A stretch of 64,000 nucleotides of DNA, from NCBI GenBank assembly GCA_963576475.1, contig OY754979.1, positions 24,535,034 to 24,599,033 of the forward strand. The letters run 5' to 3'. Position numbers and translations under genes: made by a program. The notes below the pieces were generated by a model that was given only the letters and a program-made list of their open reading frames with translations, had not been told where the DNA came from and ran no database searches. Every line of letters starts with the position of its first letter. The first letter of the stretch is position 1. This DNA is from Molanna angustata. Taxonomy: Eukaryota > Arthropoda > Insecta > Trichoptera > Molannidae. This document shows, piece after piece, positions 46,569 to 56,915 of the stretch.

Positions 46569-47104
46569 ATAGCAATGAGGAAAAGGAGGTTACGGAAGGA
46601 TATAGAAGGAATTTAGGAACTATTTGACAAATAAAGTTTTTTTAATTTACCTTTAAATATTTGAATGGATTGAGATGACGTTACTTCATCACTTAGGCCA
46701 TTCCATAGTCTAGCTGATTGTACTTGAAAAGAGGAGCTGAAAACTTCTGTATTGTGAATGGGGATAGCTAGTGTAGTACGTTCAGCAGATCGAAGGGATA
46801 GGCCGTGACTTGACAAGAAAACGACGTTATTTTTTAAATATTGTGGTGAATAGGGATCATAAATAGTCTTATAAAGTAATTACAGAATGTGAATGTTACG
46901 ACGATCTCGTATCTTTGGCCAACGAAGTATATTTCTACAAGTCGAAACATGATCATATTTTTTAAGATTGTAAATGAACCGTATACAGACATTCTGTAAT
47001 CGTTCCAGTTTATTTAATAATTCTTGATTGGCATCCAGATAACACACATCACCGTAATCAAGCAATGGAAGAAGTAAGGATTGAGCTAATGTAATTTTAC
47101 AATG

Positions 47105-47275
47105 TATTATATTTTAGTTACTTTTTTAAATATATAATGCAACTGGGTCAAGCCAGTCGCAATTATAACTACAAACAAACCTTACCAACGTATTTTTACC
47201 AAACTTTTGTAGGTTAGGTTTAAAAAATCGGTGTACATCCTAGGCTATCCTGGCTGGTCAGGGAGGCAGTACCTT
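47105..47275 (-). repeat. Repeat shared with the Foldback-like element interior
   Basis: The reverse complement of this segment matches 23195-23345 (tgtagttataattgcgactg, gttgcattatatatttaaaa). It ends with ctggctggtcagggaggcag, which also occurs inverted near 40259. Confidence 0.6.
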
Positions 47276-48384
47276 AATAAAATCATTTTCGTATAACATT
47301 GATTTTAATTTTAACACAATTATTTGTCAACCTAAATCGATTCCAAATATTATTTTCATTAATATTTGTTAAATGTGAAGCAACCCAATGACAAAATATA
47401 GAAATTGTAACAAAAGTTGTAACGTTTTCTTTATGTAGATCTGTTTTCAGAAGATTACTCTTGGAATGCTGAATTTCAGCTCTATCTCCATTTCTCTGAG
47501 GGTCTTCCGGGAAAGAGACATTCTGGTGGTATATCATTGGCCGCAATATAGAAGGCTTGGGACTGTTCCATCCTGTACATAATATGGTCCCTCCAAAATC
47601 TTCCAATGGCACTACTCCATCATGCAATATACTTTTTGTTGGTATCACCGTTGTAGGAAGGCATAATCTACACACACATGCGCGATTGATTCACGAACTA
47701 AATTCTTTACTTCCTGTCTTCCCCAGCCTCTTTTTAGATTCTTTACATGATATAAAAAAACAACTTTTTTATCAAATGATGAATGCAGTTATTGTCGTTG
47801 TAAAAATTTAAATGTTCTTTTATTATTATTAAATTAGGCTAAGCTTTTGTATTCAATAAATTTAATAAATGATATAAAAAAATCATATAATGTCCCCAAT
47901 CTCATAGGTCTGCCTAATATCCTTGTTCCACTACACCCTTGAGATTATCTGAGTATTTTTTATTTTATTTAACAGTTTGAGTACTGGATATGTGTCCAAA
48001 ATGCTGAAGGATTCGATGTAGGCAGGTCTAGAAGCTCGTTATAATGGGAGCCATCACTCGACCGGTTGGAGCGACCTTGTCAATGAGCTACAGGATCTTC
48101 TATCACTGAAGCCCTTCGATCATCCCATAACCGTCCTACATGGAGGCTGAAAAATTGGTGGATGATTGGGTGTTGCCACCATCTTCAATCATTAGGCCAA
48201 GGAGGAAAAAGAAGTCTACAGCCTCTCTTAATTTATAAATTATAGCTATTTATAGAAATTTCTTCTAACTGACCAGAATTTCTGCCTGAAAAGTTTTTGT
48301 ATGTATTTTAGGGAATAACAAATAGTCTAATTTAAAAATATATATAAATGTGTATAAAAATCTATAAATTAATATGATGATTTT
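47276..48384 (-). mobile_element. Decayed RTE-like LINE remnant and AT-rich DNA
   Basis: Between about 47640 and 47470 the minus strand reads DHIMYRMEQSQAFYIAANDI and PPECLFPGRPSEKW, which fits the WRDHI.RM...........P.GRP.KRW tail seen at 360-905 and 19780-20045. It is heavily mutated. A 130-codon open frame in a different phase (47283-47675) has no recognised domain. The rest (47680-48384) is AT-rich with nothing recognised. Confidence 0.5.
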
Positions 48385-48905
48385 TAGCTGAGATAGCCAT
48401 CCAAATACAAATCCAACTTAAGGGTGATAGTATCGAAAGGGTAAAACAATTCAAGTACTTGGGCAGTATAATTACTGAGAATCTAGGCCCTGACACTGAA
48501 ATAAAATGCAGAATAGAAGCGGCTCGATTGACATTTTACAAAATGAACAATCTTCTCGACGATATTATAAACTTAAAGCTGAGACAAAGAATGGTCAAGT
48601 GTTATGTGTGGTCAGTGGTGCTTTATAAGATGGAGGCGTGGACTCTCAAAGTTAATATCATAAACCGCCTTGAAGCATTTGAAATGTAGATCCACCGCAG
48701 AATGCTAAGAATATTGTTGACTGAAAAGTGTCGTTTTTCGGTCATATTTTGAGAGTTGAAAAATATACCATCCTTCAGCTTGTCATGAAGGGGAAGATCG
48801 AGGGTCGTAGAGGGGTCGGAATAAGCAAATTTCCTGGATTCCAAACATCCGGGAATGAACTTGTATAAGAACTGTGGAGAAGCTGTTTTGTACTGCCCAG
48901 GACCT
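48385..48905 (+). mobile_element. RTE/Jockey-like LINE, C-terminal part
   Basis: Plus strand: GDSIERVKQFKYLGSIITEN, EIKCRIEAARLTFYKMNNLL, RQRMVKCYVWSVVLYKMEAW and INRLEAFEM-stop. Then HRRMLRILLTEKCR, FGHILRVEKYTILQLVMKGK and IEGRRGVG in shifted frames, ending near AELWRSCFVLPRT. This is the post-catalytic part of a LINE reverse transcriptase. It is homologous to the split copy at 22695-23870 and shows the uninterrupted insertion site. Confidence 0.85.
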
Positions 48906-48963
48906 ATTATCTCCTATTAAAGTTTAATTTGCTATTTTTGTGTACACTCGTTTATGACAAAAA

Positions 48964-49198
48964 TAAAATATTATCTTGTACTATTTAGAGATGGCGTCTA
49001 GTGCCCATGGTAAAATATTATCTTGTACTATCTAGAGATGGCGTCTAGTGCCCATGGTAAAATATTATCTTGTACTATCTAGAGATGGCGTCTAGTGCCC
49101 ATGGTAAAATATTATCTTGTACTATCTAGAGATGGCGTCTAGTGCCCATGGTAAAATATTATCTTTTACTATCTAGAGATGGCGTCTAGTGCCCATGG
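48964..49198. repeat. 47-bp tandem repeat, 5 copies
   Basis: Units start at 48964, 49011, 49058, 49105 and 49152. Each reads taaaatattatcttgtacta then tctagagatggcgtctagtg and cccatgg. The first and last copies each carry a single base change, and the rest appear identical, so the expansion is recent. Confidence 0.95.
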
Positions 49199-49339
49199 TA
49201 AAAATTTGTTAGTTGCAATTTTTCTCTATGAATGGCATTGGTATTTAAGGACGACAAAAGTATCATCCAACCAACCATGCAAAAAAAAATTTTAATGCGC
49301 CAAACGAAATAAAAAAAAATCTTGTTTCGGCAAAAGCAC

Positions 49340-49560
49340 TTGTCCAACTCGGTCGCCGTACATCAGCATAAAAGACTTTTTTCATATGAAGGGGGTTCTG
49401 AAAGACCGTTTATTCCCGAGGCATACCATGAGTATTCAAGAACTCAAGCAAGCCACTCTTGATGAAGTTGCACCCATTGATTAAGTCCTACAGGGGAATG
49501 TGTATGACAACATCAAGCACCGTTTTTTTGAAATGGATTAATCTAAACGAAGGCCTTTTG
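49340..49560 (+). pseudogene. Mariner-like transposase C-terminus (decayed)
   Basis: One plus-strand frame reads RSPYISIKDFFHMKGVLKDR, LFPRHTMSIQELKQATLDEV, APID-stop-VLQGNVYDNIKH and RFFEMD-stop. It resembles the SP.L.P.DFFLWG.LKD+VY......I.ELK..I..E...I...VLQ.V......R end of insect mariner-type transposases. The final catalytic acidic residue region is recognisable (KDFF), but a stop interrupts it and the N-terminal part is missing. Moderate confidence: based on one short pattern. Confidence 0.45.
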
Positions 49561-49811
49561 TTAGTTGTTTTAAAAAAAATAACCGTGGTAAAAAATGGAA
49601 TACCTACTTGGTTGTATTTATACACTTTTATTTATTGATTCCCTGCTTCAGTATATAATTATGACTAGTTAAATGATTAATATTTAAAAGAATTTATATT
49701 TTAATAGATTAATAAACTGTTGTGTAAAATACAACCAAATTACAACAGAGATATACAGTTGATAGCCAAATTGTTGTCATAATGAAAAACAAAAGGATAA
49801 GTGGATTTAGA

Positions 49812-49990
49812 TGGGTAGTGGCAAAGCGTTTAGCGCTCTGGGTTAGTAATCCAGTGGTTACGAGTTCGAATCCTGCCATAACCGATTTCATTCACCTATA
49901 ACACAAGCATTCATGCTTAATTTAGGGAATGTATGAAGATGTATATGTTCTTGTTACAAGGACATATTAATTCTTTTTTAAAAAAATAAA
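49812..49990 (+). mobile_element. tRNA-derived SINE (family A)
   Basis: tRNA-like head gggtagtggcaaagcgttta, ctgggttagtaatccag and gagttcgaatcctgccataa. The body has cacctataacacaagc and agggaatgtatgaagatgta. The tail ends in aaaaaaataaataaataaa. Confidence 0.85.
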
Positions 49991-50012
49991 TAAATAAAAA
50001 GATCCCACACAT

Positions 50013-50117
50013 AAACCAACTAAGCTAAGAAACAGACAGTCACCTACAAACCAACTAAGCTAAGAAACAGACAGTCACCTACAAACCAACTAAGCTAAGA
50101 AACAGACAGTCACCTAC
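50013..50117. repeat. 35-bp tandem repeat, 3 copies
   Basis: aaaccaactaagctaagaaa plus cagacagtcacctac starts at 50013, 50048 and 50083. The three copies are identical. Confidence 0.95.
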
Positions 50118-51124
50118 ACAAAATACACAACGTAATCCCTTTATGTACTTGTGGAGAAGACGTCGAGACCCTGGACCGTAAGGCTTTTTAAATGCCCAAT
50201 ATTATTTGTACACTTGATACCCAACGCCCAATCAATATGAAATATCTTCTATCCTTACATTTCCAATGTTGTATCTTAAATATATTCCCATATATCAAAA
50301 TTTCTTCACCTCAATGTTTTTTATTATAATGTGATAAACACAGTTTCCATAGTAAATTTATAAAAATCATTTAAACTGGCACAAACAATCTATACTATAT
50401 GATTGGGTTGTATGCAATGTAAGTTGAGGAAGAAAGTAGACACTCCTGTAACAATTACACATGTACATTAATGTTACTAAGTATACAGGTAATTGCATTT
50501 ATTTATCATTTCATTTATTATTCAAATGAGTTAAGACAAATCAATCATGCCACTATGTTTATGTATAAATTCATCCACAAAACTTTTGCCAGTAAAAAAC
50601 TATATTTTAACACACAAAATTAACAATAATTCAATGAAATGAGTGATAAGAAATATTCAACATTATTACCCCGTATTCAGTAACTGAAATTTTCATCATT
50701 TTCAAAATTATTCAAAATACGTCTGATTCAGTAACTGTTTAAGAATGTTCCGCCCAATATAGGTACATTCCTATTCCATTTAGTCCAAGTTGATATTTTA
50801 TAACGCTGAAATAAGACCGTAAATCTAAAATCTACAATTTTAGAAAGTTCCTAATTTAGTTACAATAGTCACTGAATAGGGGGTACTGTATTTTCAATTC
50901 CATAAATATATAAAAATGAAAATTTATTCACTAGAATAAAGACTCTTAAGAATCAAATAGGTATGTTTTTTCATACTAATAAGAAAACTTAATTTTTCCT
51001 ACTATAGATCATTTGTGTGATAATTTTATTGTACATCAAAGTGCAAGTTGGTCTTAAAAAATCTTTTTTGTGTAAATAATAAAAAAAAACAGTGAGTTGT
51101 CAATGATATACTCCTAAAATATTA
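50118..51124. other. AT-rich DNA, no gene seen
   Basis: No recognised coding or repeat element. Confidence 0.4.
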
Positions 51125-51462
51125 AATTTTAAGTTTCCTGGTCATTTTGAAATATTTGACAGGTAAAAAAAATTGAGAATCACTATTCAGATAGCCTTCA
51201 AAATCTAATGAGGTCTAAACGAGTATTAGATATACAAATTTGCAATATTTGAAAAGAACCAAATGAGTGCTTTAGTCTATAATCGATTGAGTAGAATAAA
51301 CACGCTGTACATAGCACATAAATTGTGATAAAACTTTCAGAATACAATCTCAGCAGCATAATGCTCAATTGATAATCTGCAATAAAAAAAATTACCTTAA
51401 TAATTGCAAATTCATAACTCCCCATTATATCCCCTCGGGTTTGTGAGGAGTAAACATAACAC
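51125..51462 (+). repeat. Dispersed repeat R570 (3' half)
   Basis: ttttaagtttcctggtcatt, attcagatagccttcaaaat, gtacatagcacataaattgt, catttcataact-like and ctcgggtttgtgaggagtaa. Unlike the copies at 5.4 and 60.4 kb it has no CA run. Confidence 0.75.
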
Positions 51463-53013
51463 AGTCTAGGCAAGTGAATTTCATCAATTCTTAAAGAAGT
51501 TTTCTTTTTAATTTGTTTTGCACACATAAACTAATTATCAGTGAAGTTTTTATTGCATGTACATTTTGTGGCTTAACATTCAGTCGTCCCCATATATTTT
51601 TTATACACAATACAATCTTACTAATGAAGGCGCAAGAGTGCCTGACAAATATTTAATTAATTTACCAACATTCCAGTAATTCAGAATATAGGTATAGGTA
51701 TAGTCATACCAGAACGTTCGACCCCAGATGAACTGGGAAGAGTTAAGGAAAAAATGAAAGTAAAATGAGTAAATTGTATGATATTAGTACATATTTTTAC
51801 TAATATAATTGAATCAATGTTTTTTTTTTAATAATCCTTAGTGAATAACTGAATGTGCCGAATAAGCAAGATTGTACAGTATACAATATTTATTTTATAT
51901 TCAAATACAGAATATAAAAAAATCCTATATATAAAATAAAAGACATGAACATTCATTATAAATATTTATTTATAACTATTAATTAAATTTATAATTACAT
52001 CATGAGAAAAACCATCTTGGAACTAGGTGTGACAAAAAAATACATTTTATATTACCAGTATTGTTGCGAAACAATATTTAAAAAATATATAACTAACTCA
52101 GCAGCAATGCATATTGTATAAAAAGGTTGGGAATAGAGTTTAAGGATTACGAAGCAAGATTTTCAAAACCTAATATACATTTATATTCTTGTTAAAAAAA
52201 ACTCTTGTACATATGAAAAATAAATGTATTTACGAATAGAAAAATAAACAAAAATATCTTGTTTGGAAGATGGTTATTAATATCTAGCCCTTATGCATTT
52301 ATACATTCATCTTTTTTCCCAGAGATTTTTTAAAAACTATGTTGAATAAAAAATATTAGATATACAGTTTGGACGATGTTTGCTAGCAAGACAAACCATT
52401 TTATGTTTCAATAAAATTCTGTATTTTTTTTATTGTAAACACAAATTGAAATGAGAAATGAACCAAAAACATGATTTTTACTAAATTGACGTAAAGAAAA
52501 ATTAACCCAAAAACACGATTTTTAGATACTAGAACAAAACCAAACTTTCGATGAATGTTTCACATGAAAAACTACTTATCATTGATAATAACAGAGTTGT
52601 TGAGAATGAATTTAAAATTTTAGATGAAATAAATGGAGAATAGATAAAAATTGTCACTTTTGACACAATTTTAATGTGTATATTTTTTTAAACATACATT
52701 CAATGTTTGTTAAAAAACCAAAGTGATATTTTTATTTCATTTACACATAGCTTTTATCCAGACATGAAATATTTACATCAATAGGCTAATAATTATGAAT
52801 GGAAAATAACCTTAGTTACTAATTGTAATAACTTGAAAAATATATAAATCTTCGACAGCTACAATACACACGATTTGTTTTTTTTTTTTCTCGACTAAAA
52901 TCACAATATTTTATATAAACGATACACATTACACTTAACACAATGTGGAGAACTTTTGTAAACAACTGATGAATTTATATAGCAGCTGTCTTATATGTTG
53001 AAATCGTCGAGAA
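51463..53013 (-). other. SmD1 3' UTR and downstream AT-rich DNA
   Basis: Minus-strand polyadenylation-type aataaa signals are seen as tttatt at 52731-52736 and again near 52428 and 51965. A run of 12 A (minus strand) lies about 125 nt after the stop codon, at 52878-52889. Which end is used cannot be told from sequence. No other gene is seen. Confidence 0.4.
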
Positions 53014-53400
53014 TTATCGTCTCCCACGTCCTCTGCCGCCTCCTCTGGGGCCCCCGCGCGGACCACCACGGCCACCGCGACCTCGTCCACGCATCCCTCG
53101 AGGTCCTGCACCCCTCGACATGTCCTTTTTCCTCGACTTTCCTTTAGGATTCACGTCGAGCAACAACACTTCCAAAAGAAGACTATCGGGTAAAATGTAA
53201 TAACGAATGTTATTTCCTCTAATGCTGAGTGTATCCAACTGAACAGGCTCTTTGTTTTTGAGAGTCATTTTCACCGCCTTCAGATGCGTGTTCATTGCCA
53301 CATCTACTCCCGTTATCGTACCGTGCACTTGCGTTCCATTCTTCAGCTCTATCGTCACAGTCTCGTGACTTAGTTTCATTAAAAATCGAACTAGTTTCAT
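53014..53400 (-). CDS. SmD1: Small nuclear ribonucleoprotein Sm D1
   Basis: Encodes a complete 128-residue SmD1, a subunit of the seven-member Sm ring on U1, U2, U4 and U5 snRNAs, needed for spliceosome assembly in the nucleus. Residues 1-80 form the Sm fold and begin [20 protein letters not shown], nearly identical to other animals. The Sm1 motif includes [10 protein letters not shown] (31-40) and the Sm2 motif includes [13 protein letters not shown] (60-72). A basic GKSRKK (87-92) is followed by an RG/RGG tail (96-128), the type of tail that receives symmetric dimethylarginine and binds SMN. The human protein has 119 residues; the extra length here lies in the tail. The start is fixed by an in-frame TAG four codons upstream of the ATG, in the context aacaaaaATG. 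The frame has no intron; a processed retrocopy cannot be excluded, but the protein is intact. Confidence 0.97.
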   Translation of the reverse strand: MKLVRFLMKLSHETVTIELKNGTQVHGTITGVDVAMNTHLKAVKMTLKNKEPVQLDTLSIRGNNIRYYILPDSLLLEVLLLDVNPKGKSRKKDMSRGAGPRGMRGRGRGGRGGPRGGPRGGGRGRGRR

Positions 53401-54120
53401 TTTTGTTAACTATTAAAAGCGGCAACAGTTAAAAAAACATTTGAGGTTATAAAAACGATAAACTAACGCCAAATCCAAATCGCGCTCTATGATGTAGCTT
53501 GTCTATGGTTAACAACCTGTTCCAAAATGTGCAACTAAACTTCATAATATACATCAAAATTGTTTAAAATATTTTGTGGGGAGAATTTAAAATTAACTAG
53601 CAACAAAGCTAACAGCATGGAATAAAATTCATAAAAAATAAGAAACATATATCCTCAAAACATTTATCCCTCCCAAAGCACAAGGCTTTCTCATTTTAGG
53701 GGCGATTCTTTTTGAAAAATGTCATATGAGTATTTTTTAATCTTTGTTGTTGAAAACCGTTACCTCTTGTGTAATTATTTCAAACAAACTGTATTTATAT
53801 ATTTATTCATCAAACCATTTTGTGTTGAATGGTTATAAAAAGACTCATATTTTTGTAAACATAATTTAAGTGGGTGTTTATCTTCTGAATATTTTTAAAG
53901 AAAGAATTAAACGAGCTTTTGTTTCTGTAATGCCTTTGAGATTTTTTGCAGAATTGTGACCGAACTCTGTGACTGATTTATTTGTAATTACTGTGACTGG
54001 TGACAGAATTGTGACTAAACACATTTTTTTATAATATTTTGTTTCAAGAACAACATAGATTAATCACACCTCTTCTTTTTCTTTGGCATGTCGAACTTAG
54101 GTAGGGTCGGCTCAAATAAT
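53401..54120. other. SmD1 5' flank
   Basis: Presumed SmD1 5' UTR and promoter lie just above 53400 on the minus strand, without a clear TATA box. The rest is AT-rich. The repeated gaattgtgaccgaactctgtg / gaattgtgactaaac near 53955-54015 is a short local repeat. Confidence 0.4.
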
Positions 54121-55110
54121 AATTAGAACAGTGGCGGCTGGCGACCTAAAATATTAGAGGGGCTCAATTTTTTTCTTGAAAGGAAATGTGTATTTAAAAG
54201 GAGAAAATATTCAGTACACTTGTGAAATTTCGACAGAGGTGAAAAAATATTATTTTCATGCATATGCATGATCAGTGTTTATCATCATTCTCCTGTTAAG
54301 CTGCAATTACAATACCTGAAAGAAAGGGGGGTCGGGTGGATCATATATCATACATGTTGAATTTAGTTGTTTTTGTCAGAGTCAGAATTCAATACCTACA
54401 TCAGAATTATTGTGAAAAAGTAAACACGGAAAACAACATTCACTACACCTGCAATACGCATTCTTTTCACTACACCTGCAAAGCCATGACGTTTTTTATT
54501 ACAAATTCATCTTAAAACTTCGAATATATTTACGTGATTTACAAGAACTAATTTGAGATAATGAGATGATTGGCCGGGAGGCCCTTAGTTTTTCACATTC
54601 ACACGATCATCGTAATTAAAGTAACGCGAAATTAAATTATGTATACTATTCACCGTGTACTATTGTCAAAAATTATCATTAAAAATATTAAATTAACCCT
54701 ATTTCATCACTCTGCAAACACAACATGCAAAAAGGCGCGCCGCGCTATCATCAACGGCCTTCAGCACTCCAGCTGATCGCTTATTGCAAAGTGCGCCATG
54801 GATGTAATGGATGGAACTTTCGAACCAATATGCATTAAGACATTTGAGTCCAATAGGGGGTGTGGAGAAACCTTCTGGCGGCCATCTTGCTCGACCCAAA
54901 TGTAGCACTGGTAGCACAAGGATGTACACTAACTGGATAGATAGAGGCATTCGTAATCGTAATATTTTTGAAGCCGCGCGTCCAACCAGTCTGTCGTGTG
55001 GCGTCTAGCTGTCAGGGTGTCCTTTGCATACCTAATTTATTATTTTTAAAATCATTTTTGTGTTGAAACAGTGTATTATTTGTTCTATGAAATATTAAAT
55101 AAAAAGAAAT

Positions 55111-55193
55111 ATGGTGATGTGTGCTGCTTTTAGTTGCAAAAGTCGATCGAGTAGATTTAAATCATCCCAAGAAAAAGGATTGTCACATTTTAG
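55111..55193 (+). pseudogene. THAP zinc-finger first exon (isolated)
   Basis: ATG at 55111 starts MVMCAAFSCKSRSSRFKSSQ, continuing EKGLSHF, then a consensus splice donor ag/gtaagt at 55194. THAP domains begin M-x(2-3)-C-x(4)-C-x-N/S-R...FH.FP, and C4, C9 and the KSR match. The exon ends where THAP genes commonly have an intron, just at the FH.FP block. THAP domains are known at the N-terminus of hAT-derived proteins such as THAP12, so this is probably the first exon of the element's own transposase. No following exon with the CEHF/W.P part was found in the element. Confidence 0.55.
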
Positions 55194-55376
55194 GTAAGTG
55201 GATTTGTGTTGCATTTAATATTAATGGTCTTTTAGATTTTTTAACATTATTTTCACCGTTAATATGTTCTTTGAAGTTGTTGTTATATGTATGTATATAC
55301 ATTAGAAATTGGGCTGTAGGTATTCTACAGACAAAAATAATGTCCCTAAAGTAACTTGTGTTTTTTTAACATTTGT

Positions 55377-55560
55377 CGGCCTTCGTGGCCCAGTTGGTTC
55401 GGTATCTGAGCTAAAGGTCCTCGGTTCGATACCCGGTGGGGACACATAAATATCACAAATCTCCAGAATGTGGCAACTTGTCATTGGGTGCGTGTTGAAT
55501 TAATATTTGACATAGCACCTACCTGTTAGTTGCCCGAGAAGCAATACAAAATTAAAATAA
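55377..55560 (+). mobile_element. tRNA-derived SINE (family B) inside the hAT element
   Basis: tRNA-like head cggccttcgtggcccagttg and ctcggttcgatacccggtgg. The body has ctccagaatgtggcaacttg and gttgcccgagaagcaatac. Inserted into the intronic part of the element, after the THAP exon. Confidence 0.85.
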
Positions 55561-56743
55561 CACGTGTATTTTCTGGGAGCACACGTGTTTTTTTAAAGAT
55601 AAAACGCATTTTTTAATCTAATCTCATTTGAAAATATAAATTGTAGGTACCGCATTTTTATCGCTGACGGCGTTAACATGTAGAACTCCATTAAAAAATC
55701 AAGAAAATAATCTATTTTCACCAGTTTTTATTTTGAATACAATTTGGCCATTATATAATATTGTAAATATATTGTACTTATTCGGATAATTTCTAAAAGT
55801 ACATAATAATTTTTATTGCTTTGCTTTATTTACATTTTATAATTTTATTGTTGTTATACATTGTATACATTTTATATTTTTTTATATTCCTTTGCTTTGA
55901 GTATGTAGGTACAGTAAAGTCTTGAAAATATGCAGTTTTCTATATACATATAATATATTTGTTTTCTATAGTGAAATAATGGTTTTATTTACTCCAGTTT
56001 ACACCAATCTTGTGCTTCATTTACTAAAATAAATTATATATATGAAGATAATCAGCACTTTCTTGAAATCGCCCTACAGCTTCAAAAATTTGATCAATGC
56101 ATCCATCCATTACTTTAGTTACATCCGTGGTCACTATGAAACTTGGTTCGAGCAAGATGGCGGCGACCCCCCCCCCCCCCCGCGGTTACAACAATTTTAT
56201 CTATGCTTCCATCCATTACCTTATATCACTGCCTTGCTTCAAACATATACATCCATGAAGTGCGCAGACGCTAATATTAGTTGTGTTCATAAATACACTA
56301 ATTCATTTACAACTTACTGAAAAGAGATATATTCCGGTAAATTCATGAACATATATAGGAACGTGCCCGAGAGCTCCATACATTTCGCATCATATTGTAC
56401 TACGGCATTGGAATCAATTATATGAGTTTACATACAGTTCTTCGGGCACAAGTACATTGTGCCCGCGGAACAAAATTTTTCATAGAATCTCGCTGTATGA
56501 AACGAACTATTGCAATATTTTACTATTACAACCATAAGGTGGAAACACATTTATTTTTATTAAAAATAATGAATTTCCAGAATTAATTTAGCAAATATTT
56601 TTGGAATCTATCGAACAAAATTTTTGGGAGGGCTCAGCCCGAGAGCCCCTTTAGGGGAGCCGCCACTGAACTAGAATAACATATTCTTATGTACAAACTA
56701 TTCTTCGTTTCAGTCATTTGACTGTGTTAAAATGAATAAAAAT

Positions 56744-56915
56744 GATCGATGACAGAACGGTTAGCGCGCTGGGCTAGTAATCCAGTGGTCGCGAGTTCGA
56801 ATCCTGCCTCGACCGATTTCGTTCGCCTATAGCACAAGCATTTATTTGCTTATTTTAGGGAACCTAGGAAGATGTATATGTACTTGTTTAATAAGGACAT
56901 ATTCATTTAAAAAAA
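56744..56915 (+). mobile_element. tRNA-derived SINE (family A)
   Basis: tRNA-like head tcgatgacagaacggttagc, ctgggctagtaatccag and gagttcgaatcctgcctcga. The body has gcctatagcacaagcattta and agggaacctaggaagatgta. Located just downstream of the hAT element. Confidence 0.85.

Larger units (their letters stand above)
40973..46572 (+). mobile_element. Non-autonomous LTR retrotransposon with 2.5-kb LTRs
   Basis: Two direct repeats, 40977-43479 and 44066-46568 (2503 bp each, constant offset 3089), enclose 586 bp. The left flank atag (40973-40976) and right flank atag (46569-46572) form a 4-bp target duplication. The repeats begin TGATGC and end GGTATTA. Directly after the left repeat is a primer-binding-like tggctcccaacgtgttggct (43482). 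Before the right repeat is a purine-rich aaagaaaccgggag (about 44048-44061). The interior holds no gag, protease, RT or integrase frame. Every stretch of the two repeats I compared is identical, so the insertion is young. Very long LTRs with a tiny interior are unusual. It sits within a LINE 3' UTR. Confidence 0.88.
40725..47100 (-). mobile_element. LINE (Jockey/CR1-like), 5'-truncated, split by LTR element
   Basis: Right part, 47100-46569 on the minus strand: LDYGDVCYLDANQELLNKLE, RLQNVCIRFIYNLKKYDHVS and RRNIHIL. Then in another frame GLSLRSAERTTLAIPIHNTE, SARLWNGLSDEV and FKGKLKKLYLSNSS-stop. LDYGD..Y......L..L...QN.C+RFI and S...WN.LP......FK..L+..L are C-terminal motifs of LINE reverse transcriptases. 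The 3' UTR runs from 46612 to 46569, jumps the LTR element, and resumes at 40972, ending at 40725 with the hairpin tail (ggttggaagaaattgcctta, tggcaataaacctgcc, tgtac, (ataa)n). This ties the 3' tails scattered through the window to an actual LINE. Confidence 0.8.
54121..56676. mobile_element. hAT element with 8-bp target duplication, carrying a THAP exon
   Basis: The body is 54129-56668 (2540 bp). The termini cagtggcggct and agccgccactg are perfect 11-bp inverted repeats. The flanks aattagaa (54121-54128) and aactagaa (56669-56676) are an 8-bp duplication with one change, fitting the hAT consensus nnCTAGnn. Inside are a GC-richer segment (54735-55015), a THAP-type first exon (55111-55193), a SINE B (55377-55560) and a C12-13 run near 56167-56180. 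No hAT transposase catalytic or dimerisation frame remains, so it is an internally deleted or decayed copy. The ends agagggg/ggggctct are imperfect subterminal inverted repeats. Confidence 0.85.

Noticed and set aside
47283..47675. 130-codon minus-strand frame as a host gene
   Set aside because: A different phase of the same strand shows a decayed LINE tail (DHI.RM ... PGRPSEKW); the 130-codon frame has no domain.
53219..53425. 68-codon frame overlapping SmD1
   Set aside because: A shadow of SmD1 in another phase; the SmD1 frame is conserved through its full length.
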